Positions 11,311-22,820 are shown, numbered from the stretch's first letter. The stretch: 64,000 nucleotides of DNA from Misgurnus anguillicaudatus (GCF_027580225.2 NC_073352.2:1676501-1740500), one strand, 5' to 3'. Notes: generated by a model from the sequence alone, not told the origin. A program made the numbers and translations.

Positions 11311-14300
11311 GAGGGGGAAAGCCATAGCTCGAGGGAATTGTGAGATTAAAATCTAGCAGGAAGACAGAAGTAAAGCTTTGAAAAGAAAAAACAACAAATT
11401 AGAGAAAAAAGTAGAGACCAAGTTATTAAAGGTGGAAATAAAGAGAAAAATAAAAAGGACAGGAAAATTATTAAAAGGTGAATGACACAGATAAATTATA
11501 CAAAGATAAATTATTACAAAATGAAGAGGAGTCTTCATCTGATGATGGAAGGTGGTCACAAAATAAATTTTATTTTAAATCAAAAGGCAATATTTTGCAT
11601 GGGTCAAGCTAAAACCTTGTGGGCTGATCATTCTGATCCTTTGACATTCAAGAAAGTGAACAAAAGCTGGCGATGAAAAGACAATGGCAAAAACTGTGTG
11701 ACATCAAAGTGTTGGAGTTGCAAAGAGAGTAGTAACTCATAAACTGGACTGAGAACACATCCTACAGGAATGGGACTAAAACTGAGCTCAAGCAGTGATG
11801 GGGGCACTGCACAATGTTCTGAAACATGTTCAGAAAAAAGACTGAGTGGAGTCCAGAAAGACCCACAGAGACAATAATGTTCTTGGAGGCAAGAGAAACT
11901 GGACAACACTTCACTGGACACTGTACTTTTTCATTTTCATACGAGCCTTTGAGTGAAAGAGGGGAAAGAGTGAAACAGCCGTTCAATGTTTAGCAAAGGA
12001 CTTTATAACTGTAGGGACACATACAATCTTTAGGTGAAAATCAGCTAGACAAATTTAAAGGCTGATCAAGAACTTATGCTGTTAGGTGTGACTACCTTTT
12101 CTGAAATCAAATCAGACTCCTATTAATCTGACAGGAAGAAATGCATAATGAAATTTGGGGGGGGGGTTGAATTTGGTATCTACAGAGGAAGTTAGAACTC
12201 CAATGATGGTACTAAGCTAAAAAGCAAATATATATGGCATCGAACAGCTATGGCAGAAAGGAAAATAAAATAGATAAAAGAAATAAATTGAAAAAACACC
12301 ATAGGATACTATAAAAGGTAAACAAGAAAAAGCTGTGAGAATAGAAAAAGAAATAACTAATTATTGTAACAAACATACAATTTAAGGAAATAAATCTAAA
12401 TTGTATCTAGTCACGATTTAAGAGCAATTAATGACAAGAAAAGATTGATGATCCAAAAAAATTACATACTTTGCTTACAAGTGTTTCTCCATTTGATAAA
12501 CATTTTTACTGTGACTTATTATTTGCAGAAGTAGATACTTGCATTTACGTATTTAATTATAAGGGAAAATATTATACAGGTTTAGAATGGATGAACTACT
12601 ATTCCAACATGCGGAAAGTTAATTTGGTTGATTAATGCTAAAAAGTTGATAAAATGATTGGTTGTCATTGAGTTATAGGCACACAGGAGAACAGGTGATT
12701 TTGACAGCATAGGCAAACAGATGTGGAAGCTAAAAAGGACCTCAGAGTGTCAGGAGATCTTTTTAGATTGTATAGAAGTGAAAAATCTCAGTCATAAATA
12801 TTATTATCATAGATGTACATGGGGCAAATAAGTGGAATGAAAATAAATTATTTGATTCATGAGAAGAATAAAGATTTTGATAAGAAGGTGTTAAGAAGGG
12901 AAAAACTGATGTGACGGGTAAGAGAGAAGAAAAATGTGACTATCATCTATAATCACAAAGGATGGTAGATAAAAAGCTATAGAAAAGGAATAATCATCAA
13001 AGCCATACTTAACAAAATGTGTGAAAATACTAATCGTAACAGAATTGATGTTTTACTTTGTATTAGTGAGCATGTAAACTAACAACCGTACACCTTTAAC
13101 ACTGCATGAAATATTCGCCGATAGACCTATGCGTATTGTAAAAACATCTGGAATTAAGTGTTATATGAACAAACTAATTGTCTATGTATTGAGTTATTTG
13201 TGTACAGAAAAAGCTGAAAGGAGTTGAGGAGGACATGAGACAACATGACTTGATGAGTGCGAGATGATCTAGCTTATCTGAGGTTCGAGAGGTCGGAGGA
13301 GCCCAAACACGGCCACAGGTGGCCCAACTGAAGGATGAGACCAGCCCCAGAAATGTCCAAGTAGGAGGAGCAGCCAATGTAGCAGAGCTCGTAGGAAGGA
13401 GAGAAGGAGAAAGAATGCCAATGATATGAAAGAAGAAACATTAAAACCAAATCAAAGTTAAAGCAATTCGAGGATACCGACGGATGGAGAGCAAAGTTTT
13501 GAGCACCGAGAGGAAGAAGTTAAAAAGATAAATTGTCAAAAGAAATTGAATTGAAAAAAAACGAAGCCGATTACTACAGAAGATTTGCATTGCTACAGTC
13601 AATTAAAAAAAACAAAACTGATTACTACAGAAGATTTGCATTGCTACAGTCAATTAAACTTCATGGCGATGGACTTTTGCCTTAAACGAGGCCCAGTGAA
13701 ATATCTGCAATAATTTCAAAGGAACAGACTCTGAAAGAAAGACTGAAAACATAAAGACATTGAACGAGAACATAAGGTGGACATTTTATGGGAAACATCC
13801 CAAAGATAACAATGATACAAATGGGTAATATTTACAGTTAAGGAAATATATTTGCAAAACCAGATTTCAATAATGCAATAACATTTTCAAGTCCACATAC
13901 TTTGGGGTGATAAATTCAACAAGAATTCTTATGGATTACGAGAAAAAGTTTAAGGTCAATTTATCTGGATAATATTTAGGTCTTTTGGGAAATTCGGAGT
14001 TTAAAAATACATCTGGTAGGCCACAATTTGGAAATTTGTGTCAATGGACGCAAATAACAAAACACTAAAAATAAAAAAGGAAGGATAGATAGTTCAGAAT
14101 GGTACAGTAAAAAGTCTAAATGGTACAGTAAGATTACAATCAAGAAAATATAAGCCTTATGGAATTATAGACTTAAGGAAATTAGATAGGAAATGTTTTA
14201 TAACAAGAATTTTGCATGAATCAACTAAGAAACCTCGAGATCTATTATGAAGACATCAAAAAGTATAACTTAAGGTGTAAAAGTGAGAAGAGAAATGCTA

Positions 14301-15768
14301 TTAGAAGAATAATATAATCAAATCAGAGCAACATATACCTTGAAGATATTTGAAGATCCAATCATATCGATTGGAGAATTATTTTGAATTTATAGAAAAA
14401 GAAAATGCTTGACCTCATTAGGAGGGGGAGAAAAAGTACTTAAATAGGATGGAGACAAGAAATCACTACAAAAGAAGGGTATTTAGAATCTTTATAAAAG
14501 GATGAACACAACAATTAATCATCAATTATATGTAGATTCTGTTGATCAACCAAATGGATACCAAATTAGATTAAGGCATGGGATTAAGCTAAATAAGGAA
14601 TTTAATAAAGTTTTGTCAGAATAAGAATACAGAATAAATAAATTATGTACAGTACTACAATCAAAAAGTAGATTATTAAGTTTACAAATAAGGCATTAAT
14701 TTATCTTAGGATAACGACTAGATGCAGCCATTAGAAATACATGATAACATATACTGAATCAATTTTAATTAAAGGTTAGTGGGTAAATGAGGCGTAGGTG
14801 TCTGGTTAGAGAACCAAATGGAAGTTAAAATATTAGGATGATGGAAAATTTACTTGAAATTAACAAGAATATTATCAGGACTTACGTTACAAGACGGTAA
14901 TGAATTTACAACTAGTAAACGAGAATTCAAGCACCTCTGATGAGGATGGGAAAAAGTCATTTAAATTGTTATCAAGAATTATTATGCATGAGTTACTTAG
15001 TTGTATTATTGGTTATTTCCATTTACTAGTTTTATTTGAATTAATTACATTTATGTGTGTATTATGCAATCTTTACTTTTTATTTATTATTGGTTATTTA
15101 CATTTACTGGTTATATTTGGAATACTTTACTTTCATTTGTGTTGCAATCTTTACTTAGTATATTAGTGGCTCACATTTTCTAATGTTATTTGAATTAATC
15201 TACATTTATTTGTGTTTATTATGCCATCTTTACCTAGTTTTATTATTGGTTATTGCTCTTTACTTTGTTTATTTGAATTAACTTACATTTATACTTGTTT
15301 ATTATAATTAATTTTTGAGTTTTTATGCTTCAATTCAGCATCAATTAGTTATACTTACTCGTTTTGAATATTGAATCTTTAATATTTCTTTTGTGTTTAT
15401 TATGCATACTTTACTTTTGTTTTTATTATTTTTTACTTGGATTCATTAATGTTGACTTTACATTTACGATGCTTTATCATATACTCTACATAGCTAAAAT
15501 GATAACTGTAAGCGTAGAACCAATTGCGCACAAACTGTTTAGGGCTTAAGTACTTTTACTTTTACATTCAAGTCAAAATGAGAATGGAAAGATGTTTGTC
15601 TTAATGTCCATAGTTCGAAGTGCTGTGGCATAATTGGGTAATTGGTAATGAATAGTGGCTTTCTTTAGCCACAAGATAGTAATAAGAAGACACTGAATTA
15701 TGAAACAGCACTCCGGATTAAAATAAACAGGAAAAGTGAGGCTAAATTAAGCCTCAGAGCGGGGATTA
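8960..15768 (+). other. Non-coding, A-rich interior of the retrovirus-like element
   Basis: About 6.8 kb with no frame longer than about 100 codons and no retroviral motif I can recognise on either strand. The plus strand is strongly A-rich. Internal structure includes an AAAT run (about 9663-9690), a long GA run (11238-11306), a 35-bp direct duplication (about 13569 and 13619), and a degenerate roughly 100-bp tandem of ATTGGTTATTT-type units (about 15000-15340). Just before the 3' LTR a short purine-rich stretch (GAGCGGGGA) may be the polypurine tract. It is either a decayed genome or a replaced interior carrying only packaging signals. Confidence 0.75.
11238..11306. repeat. (GA)n microsatellite
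   Basis: A nearly pure GA dinucleotide run inside the non-coding LTR element. Confidence 0.97.
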
Positions 15769-16326
15769 TGAAGAAGTTTTATTTTAATCCCAATCTACAT
15801 TAATATGATGAATATGAGTTTACCATTATAATCACACACAATTTGTTTACTATGAAGTTATGCAGGTCATGTGTTATGTTGTGTGGGTCATCTCTGTGTG
15901 GATTTAAGAACAGCTGTGTGTGATCAGGTTTCATGGTAGTTTAAAGAGCCATCTGAACAGGCACAAAGGGTTTCAGCCAAAGGGCAAATAGGTCATGGGA
16001 ACAAGACACTGGTCTGAGGAATGTCATGTGGGTCTTGCCTGAACAGAAACATATTGTTAAAGCATATGGAGGGGAGGGACAAAGACCATATATATCATAT
16101 TGTTAAAGCATATGGAGGGGAGGGACAAAGACCATATATATTTACCAAGCCTGGCTGAGAGCTTCAGACTGATTTGGAGAATGTCCCCAGAACTTCACTC
16201 GGGTTCTGGGGAGATTCATCAGGCAGGCTCGGCTTCTTATTTTGTCCGGAAAATAAAAGTCTATCTCTTGAAATCAGAACCTAAGACTGAAGATTGTTTT
16301 ATTTGAGGAAAAGGAAAACCACAACA
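15769..16326 (+). repeat. 3' LTR of the retrovirus-like element
   Basis: The same 558-base sequence as the 5' LTR at a constant offset of 7387, including the doubled 46-bp unit. It is followed directly by the second copy of the ACGA target duplication. Confidence 0.95.
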
Positions 16327-16330
16327 ACGA

Positions 16331-16736
16331 TTACCATCAGATGGCCGTGCGAAAACAAGACCAACCTGAAACCGCCTTCACCACCCCGTTTGGAATATTT
16401 GAATACTCCCGTATGCCTTTTGGCGTGTGTAATGGACCGTCCACATTCCAACGTATTATGCAGTCTGTAATGGGGGATTTAGTATTTCAGACTCTGCTGG
16501 TTTATTTGGATGATATCCTTGGACTTAAGGTTAAGCCTGATAAGTGTAGTTTTCTCCAAGAACAGGTGAAGTTCTTAGGTCATCAAATCTCTGCTCAAGG
16601 GATTGGAACTGATCCAGGAAAGGTAGAGGCTGTAAGAAATTGGGAGACGCCAAGTTCCGTGAAAGAACTAAGGTCCTTTCTAGGGTTCTGTAGCTACTAC
16701 AGAAAGTTTATTGAAGGGCTTTCTAAAATCGCCGTT
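16331..16736 (+). pseudogene. pol: Gypsy RT, palm and thumb part
   Basis: This continues RT from the break at 8381: YHQMAVRKQDQPETAFTTPF, then RMPFGVCNGPSTFQRIMQ, the catalytic LLVYLDDIL, then GLKVKPDKCSFLQ and FLGHQI, and the start of the connection (ELRSFLGFCSYYRKFIEGL). Between YLDDIL and GLKVKPDKC about 25-30 residues usual for Gypsy RT are missing, with the frame kept, so this is an in-frame deletion right after the active site (about 16515). The segment ends in GTT (16734-16736), where the DIRS element entered. Confidence 0.92.
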
Positions 16737-16753
16737 CCCTTTCAGTCGGTCAC

Positions 16754-16930
16754 TACGACGTCACGTCGTGACCGACGAATTGGGAACCGCTTCGCGGGTG
16801 ACCTATCTGCTTTGAGAAACCTTTAAAACGCCAATGAACTTGGCATGCAGATAATTTCATCTGCCGGCGCCGCCCCGCCGCACAGGTATTTAATGAGCGG
16901 CAGGTGCAGTTATCAAATCAGCTTTTTAGC
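16754..16930 (+). repeat. Left inverted terminal repeat of DIRS element
   Basis: The stretch from TCACTACGACG through the GCCGGCGCCGCCCCGCCGCA core to ATCAAATCAGCT reappears inverted at 22600-22780 with few differences. The first 17 bases (16737-16753) are unique to the left end and match the internal complementary region. Confidence 0.88.
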
Positions 16931-17439
16931 TTCGAAAGCTGGCAGACTGACTGCTCACGAGAAGCTACTCTCTGCTCTTTGGAGAACTCTGCGTGTTTGA
17001 TTTGGTTGGGCAAAGGCATTTCACGGAGGCTCGTGGGTGTTCCACCTCTCTTTTTAATTTTTTGACTTTTTTTCTCACTCTTAGTTGAGTGTGTGCGTAG
17101 CCGTTCACCTGTGTGCTTCATCAACATCAGCACATTAAAAGAGTATTTCCTCTAAAATTTTGCGGTGTTCTGCGTCTTTTTAAAGACAGCATTTCACTTG
17201 CACTGAGACGGGAGCGTCTTTTTAAAGATGTCTTTTTGTCCGTGTTTCTGGATGCGGCAAATGTATGGGTCCCCGGGTGGCCACGATCGTTTTCTCTCGT
17301 GCGCAAGAGTGCATGCTGAGGCTGCGATCGTGGAGGGTTCATACTCCTAAGAGAGCATGAACCTCTTGGATGGCGGAGACGGGTTTCGTACCTCCGGGAA
17401 CGTCACCCCCGTTTTTCCGTTGCGGAGCCCTGTTAAAGG

Positions 17440-18490
17440 TGCGGTGGCAAAACTCCGGAAATCTTATCTCCGTATAAACGGTGCTGAATCGGTTAGCTGG
17501 TTCGTCCAGTGACTCTCAGCACCCCCATCCACAGCCAGAGGTGCCGTAAGAGACGGGTGGCGCGTGTTCTACGTAACACAGTCTCACCCCATGTCGTCAA
17601 TATTTGACGACACTTGACCATTCGTCAATATGTGACGCGGAGGGTATACCTTTCGCGTCATTTTTTGACGAACTGGGGACTTCAATGCAACGAACGTAAT
17701 AGTATTGAAGTCCCCAGTTCGTCAAAAAATGACGCGAAAGGTATACCCTCCGCGTCACATATTGACGAATGGTCAAGTGTCGTCAAATATTGACGACATG
17801 GGGTGAGACTGGGTTGTTCTACGCGCTCTTGTCCTCTTTCAGTCCTCACGAGGATTCTATGTCTGTCACAGCATCGGAGAGGGGGTCGTCTATTCGGTCG
17901 CCGACTCGGACCCACTCCCGCCTTCGGGTTGGGTAGGGGCTCCCGTGCTCGACCCCGAGTGGCGGCCATGTACGCTCGGGAGCGCGGAGACGGTCTGTGT
18001 GGAGCGGAGAGCTCCTCCCCCACCGCACCGTCCCGCCTAGATGATTGGCACTTCAGGACTGCAAGAACAGCCCCAACCTTCTGTGCCTTTCTTCCCGGGG
18101 TGCATGTTGGTTGACACGGTCGTGGAAAACTCGTTTTCCTCCCGGAACCGATCGTTCAGCCATCACCTCTCACCTCTCCTGACGGCGGGGCCGCTAAGGG
18201 TTATGCTGCTCCAAGAGACCAGCCTCCCTCCCCTCACAGACCCACGGGCTTGTAAGAGGCGGCCTCTGCTGTGCGCGCCATGGCGTGATGCAGGTCCGCC
18301 AGGCTAAGGCACTGAAGGATCTGCACAGGTGAGGTCACGGTCCGGCAACTAAAGAATCCTGTGTGGCTCTGACCTGGCGCTACGAGCGACTGGGTTCACC
18401 CCACAGGCCGCCGGACGTGCTATGCCCACCCCCGGTGGTCCAGGAAAGCCATCTCTGGTTGTGTCTTGCGGTCATTAAGTAGGTCGTTAA
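17440..18490 (+). pseudogene. gag: DIRS gag remnant, interrupted by a MITE
   Basis: Short reading-frame pieces in different frames resemble DIRS Gag of fish: a polar MSVTASEGE-like block (about 17860), EWRAPP-like residues (about 18003), a LDDWHF block (about 18037), then QEQPQPSVPFFPG (18040-18105), and further pieces to about 18480. The 241-bp MITE at 17574-17814 splits it. Stops and frameshifts are frequent, so it is non-functional. The assignment rests on position and my recollection of related fish sequences. Confidence 0.6.
17574..17814. mobile_element. Perfect-palindrome MITE, 9-bp target duplication
   Basis: Two 108-bp arms (17579-17686 and 17704-17811) are exact reverse complements by my base-by-base check, with a 17-base loop. 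The 9-bp direct repeat TGTTCTACG flanks it (17565-17573 and 17815-17823). A 9-bp duplication and long terminal repeats fit a Mutator-like MITE. The arms are rich in TGACG/CGTCA words. It lies inside the DIRS gag remnant, so it is one of the youngest events in this stack. Confidence 0.9.
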
Positions 18491-19289
18491 TAATCGTCCT
18501 AATGTTCCATTTTAGACCAGCCATTTCGGCGACGCGGCTGAGAGTGTCCAACAATGATCGGCCGCTTTAGAGCAGACTGAGGCATCATGCCACGTCGGAG
18601 CCTAGCTGCCCCCTCCGTTACGTCAGTATATTGGTCTGCTTTTCGCCGAGGGCGTCCTGCTACAGCTTTTTTTGTTCCTTCATCCCGGCAGCTCTGAGGA
18701 ACCTGTCGTAAGCAGTACACCCGCCCACTCAGCCCGCTACAGAGGTGGAAAATGAAACTTAGCGGCTCTGAGTCGGGCGATTTGAAGATGGAGAGGATCG
18801 CTCTTCAGGAGATGGTGAAAGCATCATTCTCCCCCCCCACCCCGGAGGAGGGCCGGGTGGGGAATTCTTGGTTTCGTTTTGTGTTCCGCCGACTTCAATC
18901 GGCACCCACTAACCTCAAAGAGCGAATTCCTCTTCTTTCTCCAGATCACCGGAGGTATATAGGAGTTTCGGACGGGCTCAAAACCCTAAGTTCTCCTCTT
19001 CCTCATTTGCCAGCGGATGTATCGAGCGGGACATCTACAAAGGAGCCTTTGCTCAGCATCCATCAGCGGTTTCGGGTGAGTGTTTCATTACACACATCTC
19101 ACAATGCGTTGAGTTCCCCGTCTTCGCTCGCCACGGGTACACATCGTGCCGTTAATTTCCTCTCGCTTGGTATCTGGGGGCCTGGGAAGAGCTTCCCAGC
19201 CCGTCGAGTTGGCGTTTTCGCACGATCCGTCTCGGTTATACATTCAATTTGCCCGGCTACCTCCCAAATATTCAGGTTTCACCACGGTG

Positions 19290-20960
19290 AAGGCTGCCTA
19301 TGCGCACGTACTGCGTGCAGAAGATTGCTGTCCTATTTGCGAAGGACGCCGGTCCCTCCAGCTGAGATAAAGTCGGGGCTTTACAGCCCTTACTTCATTG
19401 TACCCAAGAAGAGTGGCGGGTTGCGTCCGATCCTAGATCTGCGTACTGAATCGAGAATTCACAGAATTCACATTCACAGAATGCTGTTCAAAATGTTTAC
19501 GCAGAGGAGCATATTTTAATGCATCCGCCCATAGGATTGGTTTGCAGCCTTCAACCTGATGGACGCGTACTTTCATGTCTCCATACTTCCCCGACACAGG
19601 CCGTTTCTCCGCTTTGTGTTCATGGGGAGGGCATATCAGTACAAAGTCTCACCCTTCGGGCTTTCTGTCTCTCTCCCTGTGTCTTCACGAAAGTTGCGGA
19701 GGGCGCACAGCAGCCCCTGAGAGAGAGAGCGGTGTTTGCGTTTTGGCGTATTGGCTCATAATAGCTCAGTTTCGTCAGATGCTGTGCACACATAGATTGT
19801 GTACTTAAACACCTCGCCCTTCTCGGTCTTCAGGTCAACTGGGGAAAGAGTAAACTTTGCCCCGTGCAGAGAATCTCTTTTCTCGGAATGTAACGGGATT
19901 TGGTCGATTTAACAACACGTCTCATAGAAGTGCGTGTTCAGTCAATTCTGACTTGCCTAAACATTTAAAGGCAGGGTTGCGGTTCCACTGAAATAATTTT
20001 AGAAACTTCTGGGGCATATGGCAGTAGCTGCGGCTGTGACACCGCTCGGGTTGCTCCATATGAGACCGCTTCAGTGTTGGCTTTATGACCGAGTCCCGAG
20101 GAGAGCATGGCTCACCGGCTTTCACAGTATTATAATTACATCAAGATGCCGTCACACTTTCACCCCGTGGTCAGACCCAGCGTTTCTCAGGGTGCGGATG
20201 CCACTGAGATAGGTCTCCAGGCATGCTATTGTTGGCAAAGATGCCTCTACAACGGGGTGGGGAGCCATGTACGGCGGGCTTGTCGCTTCGGGGGTCTGGT
20301 CGACATTCCAGCTACATTGGCATAAATTGCCTCGAGCTGTGCACTGTATATCTTGCGCTCGTCCGTTTCATCAACGTGATTTGATGATTAAGATGTAGTG
20401 CGCACCGACAACACTGCGGCTGTAGCGTATATCTATCACCAAGGCGGTCTGCGCTCTCGTCACCTGTCGCATCTCGCCCGTCTCTCCTCCTCTGGAGTCA
20501 GAAGTATCTCACGAGCAGCGCGCTCCGGCGAGTGGCGACTCCACCCCCGGTCGGTTCAGCTGATTTGGAAATGTTTCGGCAGAGCGCAGTTAGATCTGTT
20601 TGCTTCTTCAGAGACAACCCATTGTCGCCCGTTTTATTCATTATCCGAAGGAACACTCGGCGTGGATGCACTGGCACACAGCTGGCCGCGGGGTTTCCCC
20701 CAGTAAGCTTTATTGCGCAGACACTGTGCAAAGTCAGGGAGGACGAGGAGCGCATTCTATTAGTTGCGCCGTACCGGACAACTAGGAATTGGTTTTACAG
20801 AGTTCACTCTCCTCGCGACAGTCCCTCCCTGGCTGACTCCCTGGCACATTATGGCACCCTCGCCCCGATCTGTGGAACCCCCATGTGTGGTCTTTGGACG
20901 GGGTGCGGAGGTTTTAGGTGGTTTACCCCAGGCGGTATCTAACACCATCGCTGCAGCGCG
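19290..20960 (+). pseudogene. pol: DIRS reverse transcriptase-RNase H remnant
   Basis: RT blocks in order: SGLYSPYFIVPKKSGGLRPI and LDLR (19375-19445), a decayed block with VSPLCVHGEG (about 19600), FTKVAEGAQQPLRERA (about 19685-19730), and NWGKSKLCPVQRISFLGM in another frame (about 19835-19890). A connection stretch VTPLGLLHMRPLQ (about 20035-20075) is followed by the RNase H-like RTDNTAAVAYI (20401-20433) and LDLFASSETTHC (about 20590-20625), then DALAHSWPRG. At least five frame changes and a missing active-site block mean it is dead. These block sequences are characteristic of DIRS RT. Confidence 0.88.
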
Positions 20961-21019
20961 AGCGCCGTCTATGAGACAGGCGTATACGCTGAAATAGAAC
21001 CTGTTTGTTGTTTGGTGTA

Positions 21020-21846
21020 CCTCTCAGCGAGAGGACCCCCGAGAATGCTCGATCAGTATTGTGCTTTCATATCTCCAGCACCGCTTGGAGAAGAGGCTGT
21101 CACCATCTACTATTAAAGTAGATATCGCGGCAATATCCGCGCATCACGCACCCATAGACGGTAGATCTGTGGGTCAGCACGATCTGGTCATAAGGTTTTT
21201 AAGAGGTGCACGGAGGCTGAATCCTTCGCGCCTCCCTCTATTCCTCCTTGGGACTTGTCCATGGTGCTGAAAGCCCTTCAGCACTGCCCTTTCGAGCCTC
21301 TGCTGACGTTGAGCGTTTTCATGCATTTTCGGTCAACAATTTGTGCCTTCAGTTCGGGCCGGCTGAATCCAGCGTTAAACTGAGACCCGGCCGGGCTACG
21401 TGCCTAAAGTTCCCACCACTCCCTTTAGAGATCAGGTGGTGAACTTACAAGCGCTGCCTTCGGAGGCAGACCCAGCTATGGCTTTGTTATGTCCTGTACG
21501 TGCACTACGTGTGTATGTGGATCGCACTCAAAGCTTTCGGACCTCAGAACAGCTCTTTGTCTGTTACGGTGGTCAGCAGAAAGGGAAAGCTGTCACTAAA
21601 CAGGGGATGTCTCTTTGGATTGTAGACACAATCGCCCTGGCTTATGAGAAACAGGGCATTCCTTGCCCTTTTGGTTTGAGAGCCCATTCAACCAGAAGCA
21701 TGGCTTCATCTTGGGCTTTGGCTCGTGGTTCCTCGCTTTCAGATATTTGTAGAGCTGCTGGCTGGGCGACACCTAATACGTTCACTAGATTCTACAGTGT
21801 TCGTGTTGAGCCGGTATCCTCTCGAGTTTTCTCATCAGATCAGTGA
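21020..21846 (+). pseudogene. DIRS tyrosine recombinase remnant
   Basis: N-terminal part: LEKRLSPSTIKVDIAAISAH (about 21085-21145). After two frame changes the catalytic domain is open for 148 codons from 21400. It holds HSTR (residues 96-99 of that frame) and the nucleophile tyrosine in TFTRFYSV (Tyr132), the His-x-x-Arg...Tyr pattern of tyrosine recombinases; ICRAAGWATPNTF just before it is typical of DIRS. The enzyme would integrate a circular DNA copy at GTT. The C-terminal half is well preserved, but the whole gene is frameshifted. Confidence 0.88.
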
Positions 21847-22394
21847 GAACATCGAGGAACGGCTCCTGTGTCGGCTTGGAGCCTTTCTTTTTGGCTGCGC
21901 AAAAACCGCACCATTATGGAAGGCCATTGGGGAAAAAACGTTACAAAAAACTGTTTTTTGTCTTCTCCACCGCTTGGTGGCTGATGTTGCGGAGCATCGG
22001 CTGCCAGCCTCTCACTAGATGTATCCTTGACTGTCTTGGTGATGCTAGCGCCCACATTGCGCCCCCTAGTGGTTTCTTTGTGAGAATTTCCATGGAAAGT
22101 TTCTGATTTACCATGTTTCCCTTAGCGGAGTTCGTTCCGCGCCTCTCTAGTGTTGCTAAGAGAGTGTATTTTTTATAGACCTCGTCTCTTTTTATCCATC
22201 ACCTTAGTGGTAGACCCCTAGAGGGTTTTTCTTCCGCAGCGATCTTAGTCCCGCCTGACGAGTTCGCTTCCCAGTTCGCCTAGTCACTATCGTGGGTTAA
22301 AGAACAAGTAGTGACCGGCCTCTGCTTCAACCCCATTTCCGTTCCCTTAAAGAGGAGAGTCGGAGGGTTTACGCAGGCACTGGAAGGGTCAGCT

Positions 22395-22520
22395 TCAGTG
22401 GCGCTTTGGTAGGGATTCCCAATTCGTCGGTCACGACGTGACGTCGTAGTGACCGACTGAAAGGGAACGTCTCGGTTACATATGTAACCCTCGTGCCCTG
22501 AAGGAAGGGAACGGAGACGT
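22395..22520 (-). repeat. DIRS internal complementary region
   Basis: It contains the reverse complement of the left terminus (AGTGACCGACTGAAAGGG) joined through AAC to the reverse complement of the right terminus (GTCTCGGTTACATATG). This is the expected template for completing both ends of a circular DIRS intermediate, and it fixes the element's termini independently of the flanking Gypsy frame. Confidence 0.85.
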
Positions 22521-22599
22521 TACGTCCCGTCGCCACAGTTTGCTGTTCCACTGCTGATATCGGCCGGACCCTTTCCTTCTGTCCAGCTTTCTCAGCAAA

Positions 22600-22817
22600 A
22601 AATAGCTGATTTGATAACTGCACCTGCTGCTCATTAAATACCTGTGCGGCGGGGCGGCGCCGGCAGATGCAATTATCTGCATGCCAAGTTCATTGGCGTT
22701 TTAAAGGTTTTTGGAAGCAGATAGGTCACCCGCGAAGCGGTTCCCAATTTGTCGGTCACTACGTGACGTCTCCGTTCCCTTCCTTCAGGGAACGAGGGTT
22801 ACATATGTAACCGAGAC
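22600..22817 (-). repeat. Right inverted terminal repeat of DIRS element
   Basis: The inverse of 16754-16930, with an extra terminal extension of about 50 bases containing GGTTACATATGTAACC and ending GAGAC. A longer right ITR is usual for DIRS elements. Confidence 0.88.
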
Positions 22818-22820
22818 GGT

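Larger units (their letters stand above)
8382..16326 (+). mobile_element. Non-coding LTR retroelement, retrovirus-like, with identical LTRs
   Basis: This 7.9-kb insertion interrupts the Gypsy RT. It has TG...CA LTRs of 558 bases at both ends, a primer-binding site two bases after the 5' LTR, and a 4-bp target duplication ACGA (8378-8381 and 16327-16330). Removing it restores the RT frame. A 4-bp duplication and a two-base LTR-primer spacing are typical of gammaretrovirus-like (class I) elements. I found no gag, pol or env in the 6.8-kb interior, so it resembles a large non-autonomous derivative moved in trans by a relative. The LTRs look identical by eye, so the insertion is recent. Confidence 0.9.
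16737..22817 (+). mobile_element. DIRS-type tyrosine-recombinase retrotransposon
   Basis: A 6.1-kb insertion in the Gypsy RT-RNase H connection. It has inverted terminal repeats (about 16754-16930 and 22600-22780), remnants of gag, RT-RNase H and a tyrosine recombinase in that order, and an internal complementary region near its 3' end. That region contains, inverted, the right terminus GAGAC joined through GTT to the left terminus CCCTTTCAG, exactly the circle junction DIRS elements use. The insertion site is GTT (16734-16736), with a one-base variant at 22818-22820, and there is no ordinary target duplication, as expected for recombinase integration. All genes carry frameshifts. Confidence 0.92.

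Noticed and set aside
13230..13400. Possible tRNA-derived SINE in the LTR-element interior
   Set aside because: GGTTCGAGAGGTC resembles a B box, but there is no A box at proper spacing, no tail and no flanking duplication.
16754..16930. Short CpG-rich inverted sequence as a promoter or CpG island
   Set aside because: It is the DIRS inverted terminal repeat, present again at 22.6 kb and 61.6 kb.
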